The notes beneath the pieces are model-generated. The model did not search any database, had not been told where the DNA came from, and saw only the letters and a program-made list of their open reading frames with translations. Of a stretch of 64,000 nt of DNA, positions 1 to 8,109 are shown piece after piece (position 1 is the first letter of the stretch; the number at the start of each line of letters is the position of its first letter). Made by a program: the position numbers and the translations under genes. Origin of the DNA: Streptomyces hygroscopicus subsp. hygroscopicus (GTDB lineage: Bacteria; Actinomycetota; Actinomycetes; Streptomycetales; Streptomycetaceae); the NCBI RefSeq assembly GCF_030269125.1, contig NZ_BSSM01000001.1, positions 682,001 to 746,000 of the forward strand, in the 5' to 3' direction.

Positions 1-321
1 GCCGCGCAGCCCTTCATCAAGGACCCCGACGCGGCCGAGGCGACCGTGACCGCCCTCCTCCGGCGGGCCGCCGGCGCCGGCCTGCTGCGCCCCGGCACGG
101 ACCCGTCCGCCGCGGCCGCCGGCCTCCTCGCCCTGTCCGCGGGACTCGGCACCGGCGTCCTGGTCGGCCAGCGCACCGCCGGGTCCGCGACCGCGGTCCT
201 CACGTACCACCTGGACCGGATCTTCCAGCCGGCCGAAGAAAGCGGCCGGCCCCGCCGGTCCGCGCCGGCGCACGCCGACGCCGCCCAGGCCGCCTCCCGG
301 GGCGATACGGCTACGCCGTGA
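1..321 (+). CDS. TetR-family transcriptional regulator, C-terminal part (5' end outside window)
   Basis: The reading frame is open from base 1 and ends in TGA at 319-321, so only about the last 106 residues are present. The sequence (AAQPFIKDPDAAEATVTALL, then a helix running into LTYHLDRIF) has the all-helical, Ala/Leu-rich look of a TetR/AcrR ligand-binding and dimerisation domain. The N-terminal helix-turn-helix would lie before the window. By family knowledge it would be a cytoplasmic ligand-responsive repressor; ligand and targets cannot be read from the fragment. Its 3' end overlaps the convergent ogt gene by 11 bp. Assignment to TetR rests on fold character rather than a motif, so it is only moderately sure. 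Confidence 0.6.
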   Translation, partial: AAQPFIKDPDAAEATVTALLRRAAGAGLLRPGTDPSAAAAGLLALSAGLGTGVLVGQRTAGSATAVLTYHLDRIFQPAEESGRPRRSAPAHADAAQAASRGDTATP

Positions 322-790
322 GCGCGCCCTCCAGGGTCAGCAGGTGGATCTTGCGGTCGAGGCCGCCCGCGTAGCCGGTCAGGGAGCCGTCGGAGCCGAT
401 GACGCGGTGGCAGGGGCGCACGATCAGGAGGGGGTTGGCGCCGAGGGCGCCGCCGACGGCGCGAACGGCCGCGCGGGGTGCGGCGATCCGGGCGGCCAGG
501 CCGCCGTAGGTGAGGGTGGTGCCGTAGGGCACCTCGTCCAGGGCCTCCCAGACCCGCTGCCGGAAGTCGGTGCCGTGGGCGCGCAACGGGAGCCGGAACG
601 CGCGCAGTTCACCCGCGAAGTAGGCATCCAGTTGCTCCCGCGCCGCGGCGAACGGACCGGGATCGGCGCGCAGTCCGTCCGGGACGGCCCGCGCGCAGTG
701 CAGCGAGGTCAGCGCGCCGTCCGGGTCGGCGGTCAGGAGCAGCCGTCCGAGGGGGGTGTCGAGGTGGGTGTAGCAGCCGGCGGCGTTCAT
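311..790 (-). CDS. ogt: Methylated-DNA--[protein]-cysteine S-methyltransferase
   Basis: A 159-residue suicide DNA-repair protein that moves the methyl group of O6-methylguanine (or O4-methylthymine) onto its own cysteine. The signature IVRPCHRVIG near residue 130 carries the acceptor Cys. The preceding FRQRVWEALDEVPYGTTLTY segment is the typical DNA-binding helix region, and the length fits stand-alone Ogt/MGMT. The ATG at 788-790 overlaps the stop of the upstream ada/alkA-type gene (ATGA), and AGGAG lies just upstream, so the two are translationally coupled as an alkylation-repair pair. Regulation is probably shared with the upstream gene, which carries its own Ada sensor domain. Confidence 0.95.
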   Translation of the reverse strand: MNAAGCYTHLDTPLGRLLLTADPDGALTSLHCARAVPDGLRADPGPFAAAREQLDAYFAGELRAFRLPLRAHGTDFRQRVWEALDEVPYGTTLTYGGLAARIAAPRAAVRAVGGALGANPLLIVRPCHRVIGSDGSLTGYAGGLDRKIHLLTLEGALTA

Positions 791-2181
791 CGGGACGATT
801 CTCCTGCCACGTAGAGGTGTTGTACGGCATACGTCCGCCAGGGACGCCAGGCGTCGGGCGCCCGGACACCGGGCGGGGGCACGTCGGGGTCGCCGAGCGC
901 GCGGGCCCGGATCACGGCGGCCGTGGCCGGGTCCATCCCCGGCAGCGCGCGCAACTCCCGCTGCGCGTCGTCCCGGTCGGCGCCGGGGTCCAGCCGCAGG
1001 GCGCCGTCGGCGAGGGCGGCGGCGAGGGCGGCGAGCGGTGCGGGTGCCGCTCCGGCCTCCGCGAGCGCCGCCGGTTCCGGAAAGAGGTGGGTGAGGGTGC
1101 CGTTCGGGGTGTCGAGCCGCTTGCCGCACTCCTGGACCAGGCGCCCGCAGCCGGCCGGCCCCAGCAGCGCGCGGGCCGCGGGTTCCAGGGGGTCGACGGC
1201 GCCGGGGGCGCGCAGGCCGGGACGGGCCGCCACCAGGGGGGCGAGGCGGGGGTCGGCGCACAGGCGCTCGTCGATGGCGTACGGATCGGCGTCGAGGTCG
1301 AACAGCCGCCGCAGCCGCTGCACGGCGGTGGTCAGGTCCCGCGGGTCCGTGAGGTGCAGGTGGGCGTCCAGCCAGCCGCCCGGATGCGTGCCGGTGCCCG
1401 TGCGCGGGGCACGCGGGCGCTCGGCGACGGCGGCGATGCCGGTGCCGTACGGCAGCCGCAGGGTGCGCCGGTAGGTGCGCGCGCCGGGCCGGCCCGTGAC
1501 CTCCTCGATCCCCGGCACCGCCTCCCGTGCGAGCTGGTCGAGGACGGCGGCGGCCTGGTACGGGCCGCGGTGGGCGAGCCGCAGCGGGATGCCGGTGCCC
1601 GCGGTGGCCCGCCGGGCGCCGCCGCGCGGAGCGGCGGCCCGCACCTCGGTCGGCGTCGCCGCGTACACCTCGCGCACGGTCTGGTTGAACTGGCGCACGC
1701 TGGCGAACCCGGCCGCGAACGCGATCTCGGTCACCGCCAGCTCCGTGGTCTGCAGCAGCACCCGTGCGGTGTGCGCCCGCTGCGCACGGGCCAGTGCCAC
1801 CGGCCCCGCGCCCAGCTCGGCGGTGAGCTGCCGCTGCACCTGCCGGGCGCTGTAGCCGAGCCGCGCGGCGAGCCCGGCGACGCCCTCGCGGTCCACCACG
1901 CCGTCGGCGATCAGCCGCATGGCCCGGCCGACGACGTCCGCGCGGACGTTCCACTCCGCCGACCCGGGCACCGCGTCCGGCCGGCACCGACGGCAGGCCC
2001 GGAACCCGGAACGCTGGGCGGCGGCGGCCGTCGGGTAGAAGCGCACGTTGCGCCGTCTGGGTGTCACCGCGGGGCAGCTGGGCCGGCAGTAGATCCCGGT
2101 CGTCTCGACGGCGAAGAAGAACGCCCCGTCGAACCGCCCGTCCCGGCTGCGCACCGCCTCGTACCTGCTGTCCTCGTCCAT
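787..2181 (-). CDS. Ada/AlkA-type bifunctional protein: methylphosphotriester-sensing AraC regulator fused to a degenerate 3-methyladenine glycosylase
   Basis: About 464 residues. Residues 1-75 are an Ada zinc domain with four cysteines (GIYCRPSCPA and FRACRRCRP, about C32, C36, C63, C66). Residues 80-165 are an AraC-type double helix-turn-helix (FAAGFASVRQFNQTVREVY). An AlkA N-terminal-like region and a HhH-GPD glycosylase region follow. In the HhH region the hairpin reads LPGMDPATAAVIRARALGDP, and the sequence then jumps almost directly to DAWRPWRTYAVQHLY. The stretch that normally holds the catalytic Asp, roughly 25-35 residues, appears to be missing. The protein may therefore act only as the alkylation-responsive activator of itself and ogt. 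A GTG one codon upstream (2182-2184) is an alternative start. It follows the SpoIIE-type gene by about 80 bp on the same strand. Confidence 0.85.
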   Translation of the reverse strand: MDEDSRYEAVRSRDGRFDGAFFFAVETTGIYCRPSCPAVTPRRRNVRFYPTAAAAQRSGFRACRRCRPDAVPGSAEWNVRADVVGRAMRLIADGVVDREGVAGLAARLGYSARQVQRQLTAELGAGPVALARAQRAHTARVLLQTTELAVTEIAFAAGFASVRQFNQTVREVYAATPTEVRAAAPRGGARRATAGTGIPLRLAHRGPYQAAAVLDQLAREAVPGIEEVTGRPGARTYRRTLRLPYGTGIAAVAERPRAPRTGTGTHPGGWLDAHLHLTDPRDLTTAVQRLRRLFDLDADPYAIDERLCADPRLAPLVAARPGLRAPGAVDPLEPAARALLGPAGCGRLVQECGKRLDTPNGTLTHLFPEPAALAEAGAAPAPLAALAAALADGALRLDPGADRDDAQRELRALPGMDPATAAVIRARALGDPDVPPPGVRAPDAWRPWRTYAVQHLYVAGESSR

Positions 2182-2260
2182 CACGGGTTCCAGTGTGGCC
2201 CGTGGCCGCGGGTGCCGGCTGGCGGAAAACGGACACGCAGCTGAGGCGCCTTCGAGGAGG

Positions 2261-5089
2261 CTAGAGGGCCTCCCACTGGTCCAGGATGTCGTCCGTGCTG
2301 TCCTCGCCCGCGCCCTCGGCCGGCCCCGGGCCGTCCTGCTGCGGGGACAGCTCGGCCCAGATCACCTTGCCGCGCGGGGTGTAGCGGGTGCCCCAGCGGG
2401 TGGCGAGCTGGGCGACGAGGAACAGCCCCCGGCCGCCCTCGTCGGTGGCCGCCGCCCGGCGCGGATGCGGGGCGGTGCTGCTGCCGTCGGCGACCTCGCA
2501 GATCAGGCCGCGGTCGCGGAGCAGGCGGACGCGGATGGGCGGGGAGCCGTAGCGGACCGCGTTGGTGATCAGCTCGCTGAGGATCAGCTCGGCGGTGTAC
2601 CCGACGTCCCCGAGCCCCCATGCCTCCAGGGTGGCGGCGCACTCGGCGCGGACCGGGGCCACGGCCGCGGGATCGCGGGGCACGTCCCACTCGGCCACGT
2701 GGTCGGCGCCCAGCAGCCGGGTACGGGCCACCAGCAGGGCGACGTCGTCGATCGGCCGGGCGGGCAGCACCGCGTCGAGGACGGCGGTGCACAGGGCCTC
2801 GGGACCGCGCCCCGCCGAGTCGGCCAGCGTGTCGCGCAGCAGGTCGAGACCGGTGCCGATGTCCCGTTGGCGGTCCTCCAGCAGCCCGTCGGTGTACAGC
2901 ACCAGGTGCGAGCCCTCCGGCAGCTCCAGCTCCAGCGTCTCCACGGGCATGCCGTCGCCGAGGCCGAGCGGCGGGGAGACGGGCACGTCGGGGTAGGTGG
3001 CGGTGCCGTCGGGCAGGATCAGGGCGGGGCCGGGGTGGCCGGCCCGCGCGATGGTGACGCGGCCGCCGACCGGGTCGTAGAGCGCGTAGAGGCAGCTGGC
3101 GCCGGTGACGTGCGCGATGCCGTCGCGCGCGACCCGCCCGTCCTTAGGCGACCCCTCGGCCGTGCCGTCGCCGCGCTCGTCGCTGTCGATGCGGCTGACC
3201 AGTTCGTCCAGGTGGACGAGGAGTTCGTCGGGGCTGAGGTCGAGGGCGGAGAAGTTGTGCACGGCGGTGCGCAGCCGGCCCATGGTGGCCGCCGCGTGCA
3301 GCCCGTGTCCCACGACGTCGCCGACGACCAGCGCCACCCGGGCGCCCGGCAGCGGGATGACGTCGAACCAGTCGCCGCCCACCCCGGCCTGCGCGGGCAG
3401 ATAGCGGTAGGCCACCTCCAGCGCGGACTGGTCCGGGATGCCGCGCGGCAGCAGGCTGCGCTGGAGGGTGACGGCGGTGGTGTGCTCGCGGGTGTAGCGG
3501 CGGGCGTTGTCGATGGCGACCGCGGCGCGGGCCACCAGTTCCTCGGCGACCGCCCGGTCCTCCTCCTCGAACGGCTCGGCGAGCGCGGAACGCCAGAAGC
3601 TCGCCACGCCCATGAGGACGCCCCGGGCGCGCACCGGCACCACCAGCATCGAGCGGATGCCGTGATCGAGGATGCGCCGCGCGTTGTCGGGGTCGTTCTC
3701 CTGCCATCCGGTGTCCTTGCGCAGGTCGGGCTCCAGGACCGGCGCGCCGGTGCCGAGGCCGATGGCCTGCGGGGTCCGGGAGGCGAAGTCCACGAGGGTG
3801 CCGACGGGGTACAGCGGGTGGTCGGCGTCGATGCCGGTGAGGGCCGTACGGCGCATCATCGTGCCCTCGGGCTCACCGCCGCGCAGGATCGAGTCGAGGA
3901 GGTCCACGCAGGCGTAGTCGGCGAACCGGGGCACGGTGAACCGGGTCAGTTCCTCGGCCGTGCGCGCCACGTCGAGGGTGGTGCCGATCCTGCTCATCGC
4001 GTCGTACAGCAGTCGCAGCCGCCGCTGGGCGACGGCGGCGCGGCCGGCTACGGCACGCAGTTCGGTGGTGTCGCGCAGGGTGACGATGCTGGAGGGCCGG
4101 CAGCCGCGCGGCGCGGTCGGCCGGACGCTCACCGCGAGCAGCCGGTCGCCCGCCTCGCACACCTCGTCCGTGGCCGGGGGGTCGGAGGTGAGCACCGCGG
4201 CGAGGGGCCCCGCGAGGCCGAGGTCGGTGAGCTGACGGCCCTCGGCGTCCTCGGGGAGGCCGAGCAGGCGCCGGGCCTCGTCGTTGGCGAGCAGCAGGGT
4301 GCCGTCGGCGGCGACGATGAGGACACCCTCGCGCGCGGCGTGCAGGACGGCGTCGTGGTGGTCGTACATCCGGCGCAGCTCGTCCGGTTCCAGGCCGCGG
4401 GTCTGGCGCCGCAGCCGGCGGTGGACCAGGGCGCCGCCGGCGGTGGCCATCAGCAGCGCGCAGCCGCCGGCGGCGAACAGCAGGGGCAGTTGGCGGATCA
4501 CCTGCTGTTCGATGCTGCGCACGGTGATGCCGGCGGAGACCAGTCCGACGACCCTGTCGTGGGCGTCGAGGACGGGTGCGGTCGAGTCCACGGCCACGCC
4601 GATGGGGGTGGAGTGGGTCAGGGTGTTCAGGTGGCCGTGCAGCGGCCGCGCGTAGGAGCCTATGACGTGCTTGCCGATGAGGCGGGGGTCGGGGTGGGTC
4701 CAGCGGATGCCGGCCGGGCTGAACGCGACCAGGTAGTCGACGCCGGTCTCCCTGCGGACCTGTTCGGCGCGGGGTTGCAGCACCGCGCTGGGGTCCCGGG
4801 AGCGCATCGCGTCGAGCGTGCCGGGCGCGTGGGCGAAACCCACGGCGGCGGCGAGGGTGCGGTGCCGCGCCTCGTTCAGGCCGGCCTGGCGCGCCTGGAG
4901 GACCAGGGTGACGCCGGCCGCCGCGCCGAACAGCAGCAGGATGACGATCTGCAGGACGAACATCTGTCCGGCAACGGTCCGGACACCCGGCGGCAGCCGC
5001 CTCAGCCGGCCGGAGTCGGCGGCGGCCGAGGACGCTCCGGCCGGGGCGGAAGCGTCCCACCCCGGAGACAGGCCGAAACGCCTCTTCAT
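2261..5089 (-). CDS. Membrane SpoIIE-family protein phosphatase with sensor, PAS, GAF, PP2C and anti-sigma kinase-like ATPase domains
   Basis: 942 residues. A first transmembrane helix lies near residues 42-66 (QIVILLLFGAAAGVTLVLQ) and a second near 205-225, enclosing an extracytoplasmic sensor. A PAS-like segment (AAREGVLIVAADGTLLLAND), a GAF domain, a SpoIIE/PP2C phosphatase domain (GGDWFDVIPL, VGDVVGHGLHAA, LYTDGLLEDR) and a C-terminal HATPase (ELILSELITNAVRYG, DEGGRGLFLVAQL) follow. By family knowledge such proteins dephosphorylate anti-anti-sigma factors while the ATPase domain resembles RsbW-type anti-sigma kinases, linking an external signal to an alternative sigma factor. No sigma or anti-anti-sigma gene is adjacent, so the partner is unknown. 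The 566-bp spacer upstream is repeat-rich. Confidence 0.9.
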   Translation of the reverse strand: MKRRFGLSPGWDASAPAGASSAAADSGRLRRLPPGVRTVAGQMFVLQIVILLLFGAAAGVTLVLQARQAGLNEARHRTLAAAVGFAHAPGTLDAMRSRDPSAVLQPRAEQVRRETGVDYLVAFSPAGIRWTHPDPRLIGKHVIGSYARPLHGHLNTLTHSTPIGVAVDSTAPVLDAHDRVVGLVSAGITVRSIEQQVIRQLPLLFAAGGCALLMATAGGALVHRRLRRQTRGLEPDELRRMYDHHDAVLHAAREGVLIVAADGTLLLANDEARRLLGLPEDAEGRQLTDLGLAGPLAAVLTSDPPATDEVCEAGDRLLAVSVRPTAPRGCRPSSIVTLRDTTELRAVAGRAAVAQRRLRLLYDAMSRIGTTLDVARTAEELTRFTVPRFADYACVDLLDSILRGGEPEGTMMRRTALTGIDADHPLYPVGTLVDFASRTPQAIGLGTGAPVLEPDLRKDTGWQENDPDNARRILDHGIRSMLVVPVRARGVLMGVASFWRSALAEPFEEEDRAVAEELVARAAVAIDNARRYTREHTTAVTLQRSLLPRGIPDQSALEVAYRYLPAQAGVGGDWFDVIPLPGARVALVVGDVVGHGLHAAATMGRLRTAVHNFSALDLSPDELLVHLDELVSRIDSDERGDGTAEGSPKDGRVARDGIAHVTGASCLYALYDPVGGRVTIARAGHPGPALILPDGTATYPDVPVSPPLGLGDGMPVETLELELPEGSHLVLYTDGLLEDRQRDIGTGLDLLRDTLADSAGRGPEALCTAVLDAVLPARPIDDVALLVARTRLLGADHVAEWDVPRDPAAVAPVRAECAATLEAWGLGDVGYTAELILSELITNAVRYGSPPIRVRLLRDRGLICEVADGSSTAPHPRRAAATDEGGRGLFLVAQLATRWGTRYTPRGKVIWAELSPQQDGPGPAEGAGEDSTDDILDQWEAL

Positions 5090-5170
5090 GGTGCATTTCT
5101 AGCATTCACCTCCGAAGGGGACACAGCGCGACCTGCCGGGGAGAGCGGATCAGGGGGTGCGGGGTGGGGG

Positions 5171-5243
5171 TTCCGGACGGGGACCGGGGGTTCCGGACGG
5201 GGACCGGGGGTTCCGGACGGGGACCGGGGGTTCCGGACGGGGG
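5171..5243. repeat. 20-bp direct tandem repeat, about 3.5 copies
   Basis: The unit TTCCGGACGGGGACCGGGGG occurs head to tail at 5171, 5191 and 5211, with a partial fourth copy from 5231. It lies in the noncoding spacer between the SpoIIE-type gene and rsgA. The near-perfect identity of the copies suggests recent slippage. Long reading frames over it are low-complexity Gly/Pro/Arg shadows. Confidence 0.9.
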
Positions 5244-5390
5244 CACGGAGGGTGCGGGCGCCGGGGAGGCGCGTCGGCCGGGGTGGCCCTCGCCCCGGTC
5301 CGGGCCGGGCCGAACCGAGGCGGGGGCCGGACCCGGGCGGGGGCCGAACCGGGGCGGGGCCGGACCCGGGGCGGGGGCCGGACCCGGGCC

Positions 5391-5528
5391 GGACCGAACC
5401 CGGGGCGGGGGCCCGAACCCGGGCCGGACCGAACCCGGGGCGGGGGCCCGAACCCGGGCCGGACCAAACCGGGGCGGGGGCCCGAACCCGGGCCGGACCA
5501 AACCGGGGCGGGGGCCGGACCCGGGCGA
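5391..5528. repeat. About 35-bp G-rich direct repeat, four copies, within a longer degenerate G-rich tract
   Basis: A unit beginning GGACC(G/A)AACC starts at 5391, 5426, 5461 and 5495, giving spacings of 35, 35 and 34 bp. It contains G4 and G5 runs on the plus strand. Related degenerate copies extend over roughly 5300-5560. The tract lies between two minus-strand genes, so any promoter of the SpoIIE-type gene must lie in or beside it. Runs of four or five G at short intervals make G-quadruplex formation possible, which is an inference. Confidence 0.85.
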
Positions 5529-5655
5529 GGGGCGGACCCGGGCTGGGGCGATACGGGGCGGGGGCGATACGGGTTCGGGGACACGGGCGGGGCCCCCGGG
5601 CCGCCGGGCCGTCCGGGCCATCCGAGCCGTCCCGCGGAGCCCCACCCTGAACCGC

Positions 5656-6750
5656 TCAGGTCCAGCGGCCCCTCTTGAACTGCATCGAGGCCCGGCCCTC
5701 CGCGCCCTTGCGTTTCCATTCACGGCGGAGTTCCGCGCGGACGCGGGCGTCGGTCTTGGCGACGATCCACTGGTTCTCGCGGACCAGTTTGCGGTAGCTG
5801 TCCAGACGTCGTGCGGCCAGTTCACCGCTGTCGACCGCGGAGCGCACCGCGCAGCCCGGCTCGCTCTCGTGGGCGCAGTCGTGGAAGCGGCACCGCTCGG
5901 CCAGTTCCTCGATCTCGGCGAACACCTGCCCGACCCCGCTCTCGGCGTCGAACAGGCCCACCCCGCGCAGCCCGGGAGTGTCGATGAGGACACCCCCGGA
6001 GGGCAGGACCAGCAGGTTGCGGGTGGTCGTGGTGTGCCGCCCCTTGCCGTCGACGTCCCGGGCGGCCCGGACGTCCATGACGTCCTCCCCGACGAGCGCG
6101 TTGGCCAGGGTGGACTTGCCCGCGCCGGACTGGCCGAGCAGCACGGACGTGCCGGAGCCGACGAGTGCGAGCAGGCCGTCGAGCCCGTCGCCGGTGCGGG
6201 CGCTGACGCCGAGCACCGGCACGCCGGGCGCGCTCGCCTCGACGTCCTGGACGAGGTGGGCCAGCGTGACCGGATCGCCCACGAGGTCGGCCTTGGTGAG
6301 CACGACCACGGGCTGTGCACCGGACTCCCACGCGAGCGCGAGGAAGCGTTCGACGCGGCCGAGGTCGAGTTCGACCGCGAGGGACACCGCGACGACCGCG
6401 TGGTCGACGTTGGCCGCGAGGATCTGCCCGTCGGACCGCTTGGAGGAGGTGGACCGCACGAAGGCGGTGCGGCGCGGCAGATACGCCCGGACGTACCGGG
6501 GGTTTCCACCCGCCTCGACGGCGACCCAGTCGCCGGTGCAGACGACCCGCATCGGGTCGTGGGGGGTGACGAAGGCGGTGTCGGCGCGGACGACCCCGCC
6601 GGCGGTGACGACGTCGCACTGGCCGCGGTCGACCCGTACGACCCGGCCGGGCAGCAGCCCGTCGGCCGCGTGCGGGGTGAACGCGTCGGCCCAGTCGTCG
6701 TCCCAGCCGTAGGGAGCCAGCGCGGAGTGCACACCAGAGGTGGAAGTCAA
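5656..6750 (-). CDS. rsgA: Ribosome small-subunit-dependent GTPase A
   Basis: 364-residue circularly permuted GTPase that helps late 30S maturation. In order: an OB-like N-terminus, the G4 motif VVLTKADLV, a SARTGDGLDGL G5-like region, the P-loop GQSGAGKST, the RHTTTTRNLL switch, DTPGLRG (G3), and a C-terminal zinc-binding segment CRFHDCAHESEPGC. This order (G4 before G1) is diagnostic of the RsgA/YjeQ family. The start used is TTG at 6748-6750 with GAAGGGT just upstream; GTG at 6730-6732 is an alternative with a poorer ribosome binding site. A well-translated-looking small ORF lies 55 bp upstream on the same strand. Confidence 0.95.
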   Translation of the reverse strand: MTSTSGVHSALAPYGWDDDWADAFTPHAADGLLPGRVVRVDRGQCDVVTAGGVVRADTAFVTPHDPMRVVCTGDWVAVEAGGNPRYVRAYLPRRTAFVRSTSSKRSDGQILAANVDHAVVAVSLAVELDLGRVERFLALAWESGAQPVVVLTKADLVGDPVTLAHLVQDVEASAPGVPVLGVSARTGDGLDGLLALVGSGTSVLLGQSGAGKSTLANALVGEDVMDVRAARDVDGKGRHTTTTRNLLVLPSGGVLIDTPGLRGVGLFDAESGVGQVFAEIEELAERCRFHDCAHESEPGCAVRSAVDSGELAARRLDSYRKLVRENQWIVAKTDARVRAELRREWKRKGAEGRASMQFKRGRWT

Positions 6751-6805
6751 GGGAGACCCTTCACAAGGGCGGCCCCGGGAAGGAGCGGTCTGCGACGCGC
6801 TCGGG

Positions 6806-6877
6806 TCAGCCGGTGGCCACGGAGGTGGACTTGGGGAGTTCCTGGATGTGGGCAGCGCCCCGCACCGTGACAGCCAT
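6806..6877 (-). CDS. Candidate 23-residue peptide with a very strong ribosome binding site
   Basis: ATG at 6875-6877 begins the peptide MAVTVRGAAHIQELPKSTSV plus three more residues, ending in TGA at 6806-6808. GAGGAGGTG lies about seven bases before the ATG, which is close to ideal and much better than most starts here. It runs in the same direction as rsgA and ends 55 bp before the rsgA start, so it could be an upstream ORF or a leader in that mRNA. It could also be an independent small peptide gene. A TAGGGT hexamer about 70 bp upstream could be a -10 element. I do not recognise the peptide. The call rests on the ribosome binding site and orderly codon use. Confidence 0.4.
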   Translation of the reverse strand: MAVTVRGAAHIQELPKSTSVATG

Positions 6878-8109
6878 CGTCGACACCTCCTCTTCCACGC
6901 TCGGTCGCCAGCGGCGGCCGGCGGCCGCCTCGCGAAGTGGCCCTCACCCTAGGACGACCCCGCCGCGAGCGCCACCGAATTGACGCGCCCGCAGCGACGG
7001 GGTGGCGGAGGCGAGTGACGCACCTCGTCACGCGCGCCTCGTCGTCCGGCGCGCCGCACCCCGCCACCCCCTCTCGGCACCGACCCGCTCCCCCCGTCGC
7101 GCAGGCGCGCGCCAGCGGTGCGGGCGTTCGGTGACGAGGGCTCCGTGCCGACGGCCCTCGGCGGCGCGGCCGGTCCTGTCCGGTGGCGGGCCGCGCCCGG
7201 CCCGCGGGTCGGGGACGCGCCGGCACACCCCGGGGGCCGGGTCGCCGTCGGGACCCCGGAAAGCCGGTGCGGGCCGGCACGCGAGGGCACACGGGCAGGT
7301 CGGCGGCGGGCCCGTAGCGTGCCGGAGGTCCGCCAGGGGACGTCGTCGCGGCCGTGGAGCGGCACCGGAGCCGGGTCCGACGCCGCTGCGGCCGGAGCCG
7401 CGCCGCACGGATCCGTGCCAGGGGGTGTACGAATCGACCGGCTATCGCTGATACTCCCCTGAGGAATCGAGGCAACCGGCCGCATTGAACGTTCTGTTTC
7501 GTGCGCAAGACCCGCAGGATAAAACGGTGAAACAACTGGGCGACCCCGGCATCGCCTCACCGGCGGGAGCGCCTGCGGACCATCACCAATCATGATCGGT
7601 GCAATAGCGGATTGCGTCTTGGACGGCCCGTGCATCGATGCTGAACTTGGCGCGTGACCGAGCACGTACGGCCAGCAGACCCCCACAAAACCCCCAGGGA
7701 CGCACGTTCATGACGCCCGGACCAGCCGAAACCCCAACGGGTCGGCTCATGGTATATAAACAGTAAATTTCTTCGGCAATTGCGGCACGCTGTGCGAGCA
7801 TCACTGGGGCAGTGGCCCTTTTCGGAGAAATACGGGGGAATCAGTGGAGTTTTCGGGGGTCGCAGCCGGCGACGCGAATGCTTGATCGTTGTACCACGGA
7901 GAATTCCGGGTCCGCCCGGCAGATGTTCCGTTCCGGAACTGCCGGTTTTCTTGCGGACCTGTTGAAGCATTGAATCAGGGCGACGGGGACGGGGGAAATC
8001 GCCGCTGTGTGTCAGTTATCCGTTGACACCGGTTTTTCAACGCGGTTCACGATGCCCGCCATCAGTCTCGCCTTCCCGGCCGCCACCTCGGACAGTCAAC
8101 GGAGGAGAC
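6878..8109. other. Long intergenic spacer upstream of the five-gene operon
   Basis: About 1.2 kb with no convincing gene on either strand. The first half (to about 7440) is GC-rich like the genome. From about 7440 to 8060 it becomes clearly AT-richer, including a TATATAAA stretch at about 7752-7760, which is unusual here and typical of regulatory or horizontally acquired borders. Elements that can be seen: ATTGAATC at 7969-7976, the 10-bp palindrome GTTCCGGAAC at 7930-7939, and a GTGTCA-N9-TGACAC dyad at 8009-8029. Short frames such as 7583-7804 on the minus strand lack ribosome binding sites and family resemblance. The length leaves room for a long 5' leader or for a decayed gene. Confidence 0.6.
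8009..8029. promoter_or_regulatory. Inverted repeat (candidate operator) and -35-like TTGACA before the operon
   Basis: GTGTCA at 8009-8014 and TGACAC at 8024-8029 form a perfect 6-bp dyad with a 9-bp spacer, about 80 bp before the first gene of the operon. The right arm overlaps TTGACA at 8023-8028, a good -35 hexamer. No strong -10 is visible 17-18 bp downstream. The geometry (a T and an A framing an interrupted dyad) fits LysR-type binding sites, and a LysR gene lies at the other end of the locus. Binding is inferred. Confidence 0.4.

Noticed and set aside
5106..6734. 542-codon minus-strand frame covering rsgA and the G-rich repeats
   Set aside because: It is out of frame with rsgA, and its C-terminal part is the translated repeat (Pro/Gly/Arg/Ala). 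No domain is recognisable.
7592..7657. 21-codon plus-strand frame with two Cys, considered as a RiPP precursor
   Set aside because: No ribosome binding site and no RiPP-modifying enzyme in the operon; the radical SAM gene is 11 kb away on the other strand.
7583..7804. 73-codon minus-strand frame in the AT-rich spacer
   Set aside because: No ribosome binding site, no family resemblance, and codon use unlike neighbouring genes. Considered as a possible transposase remnant but nothing supports it.
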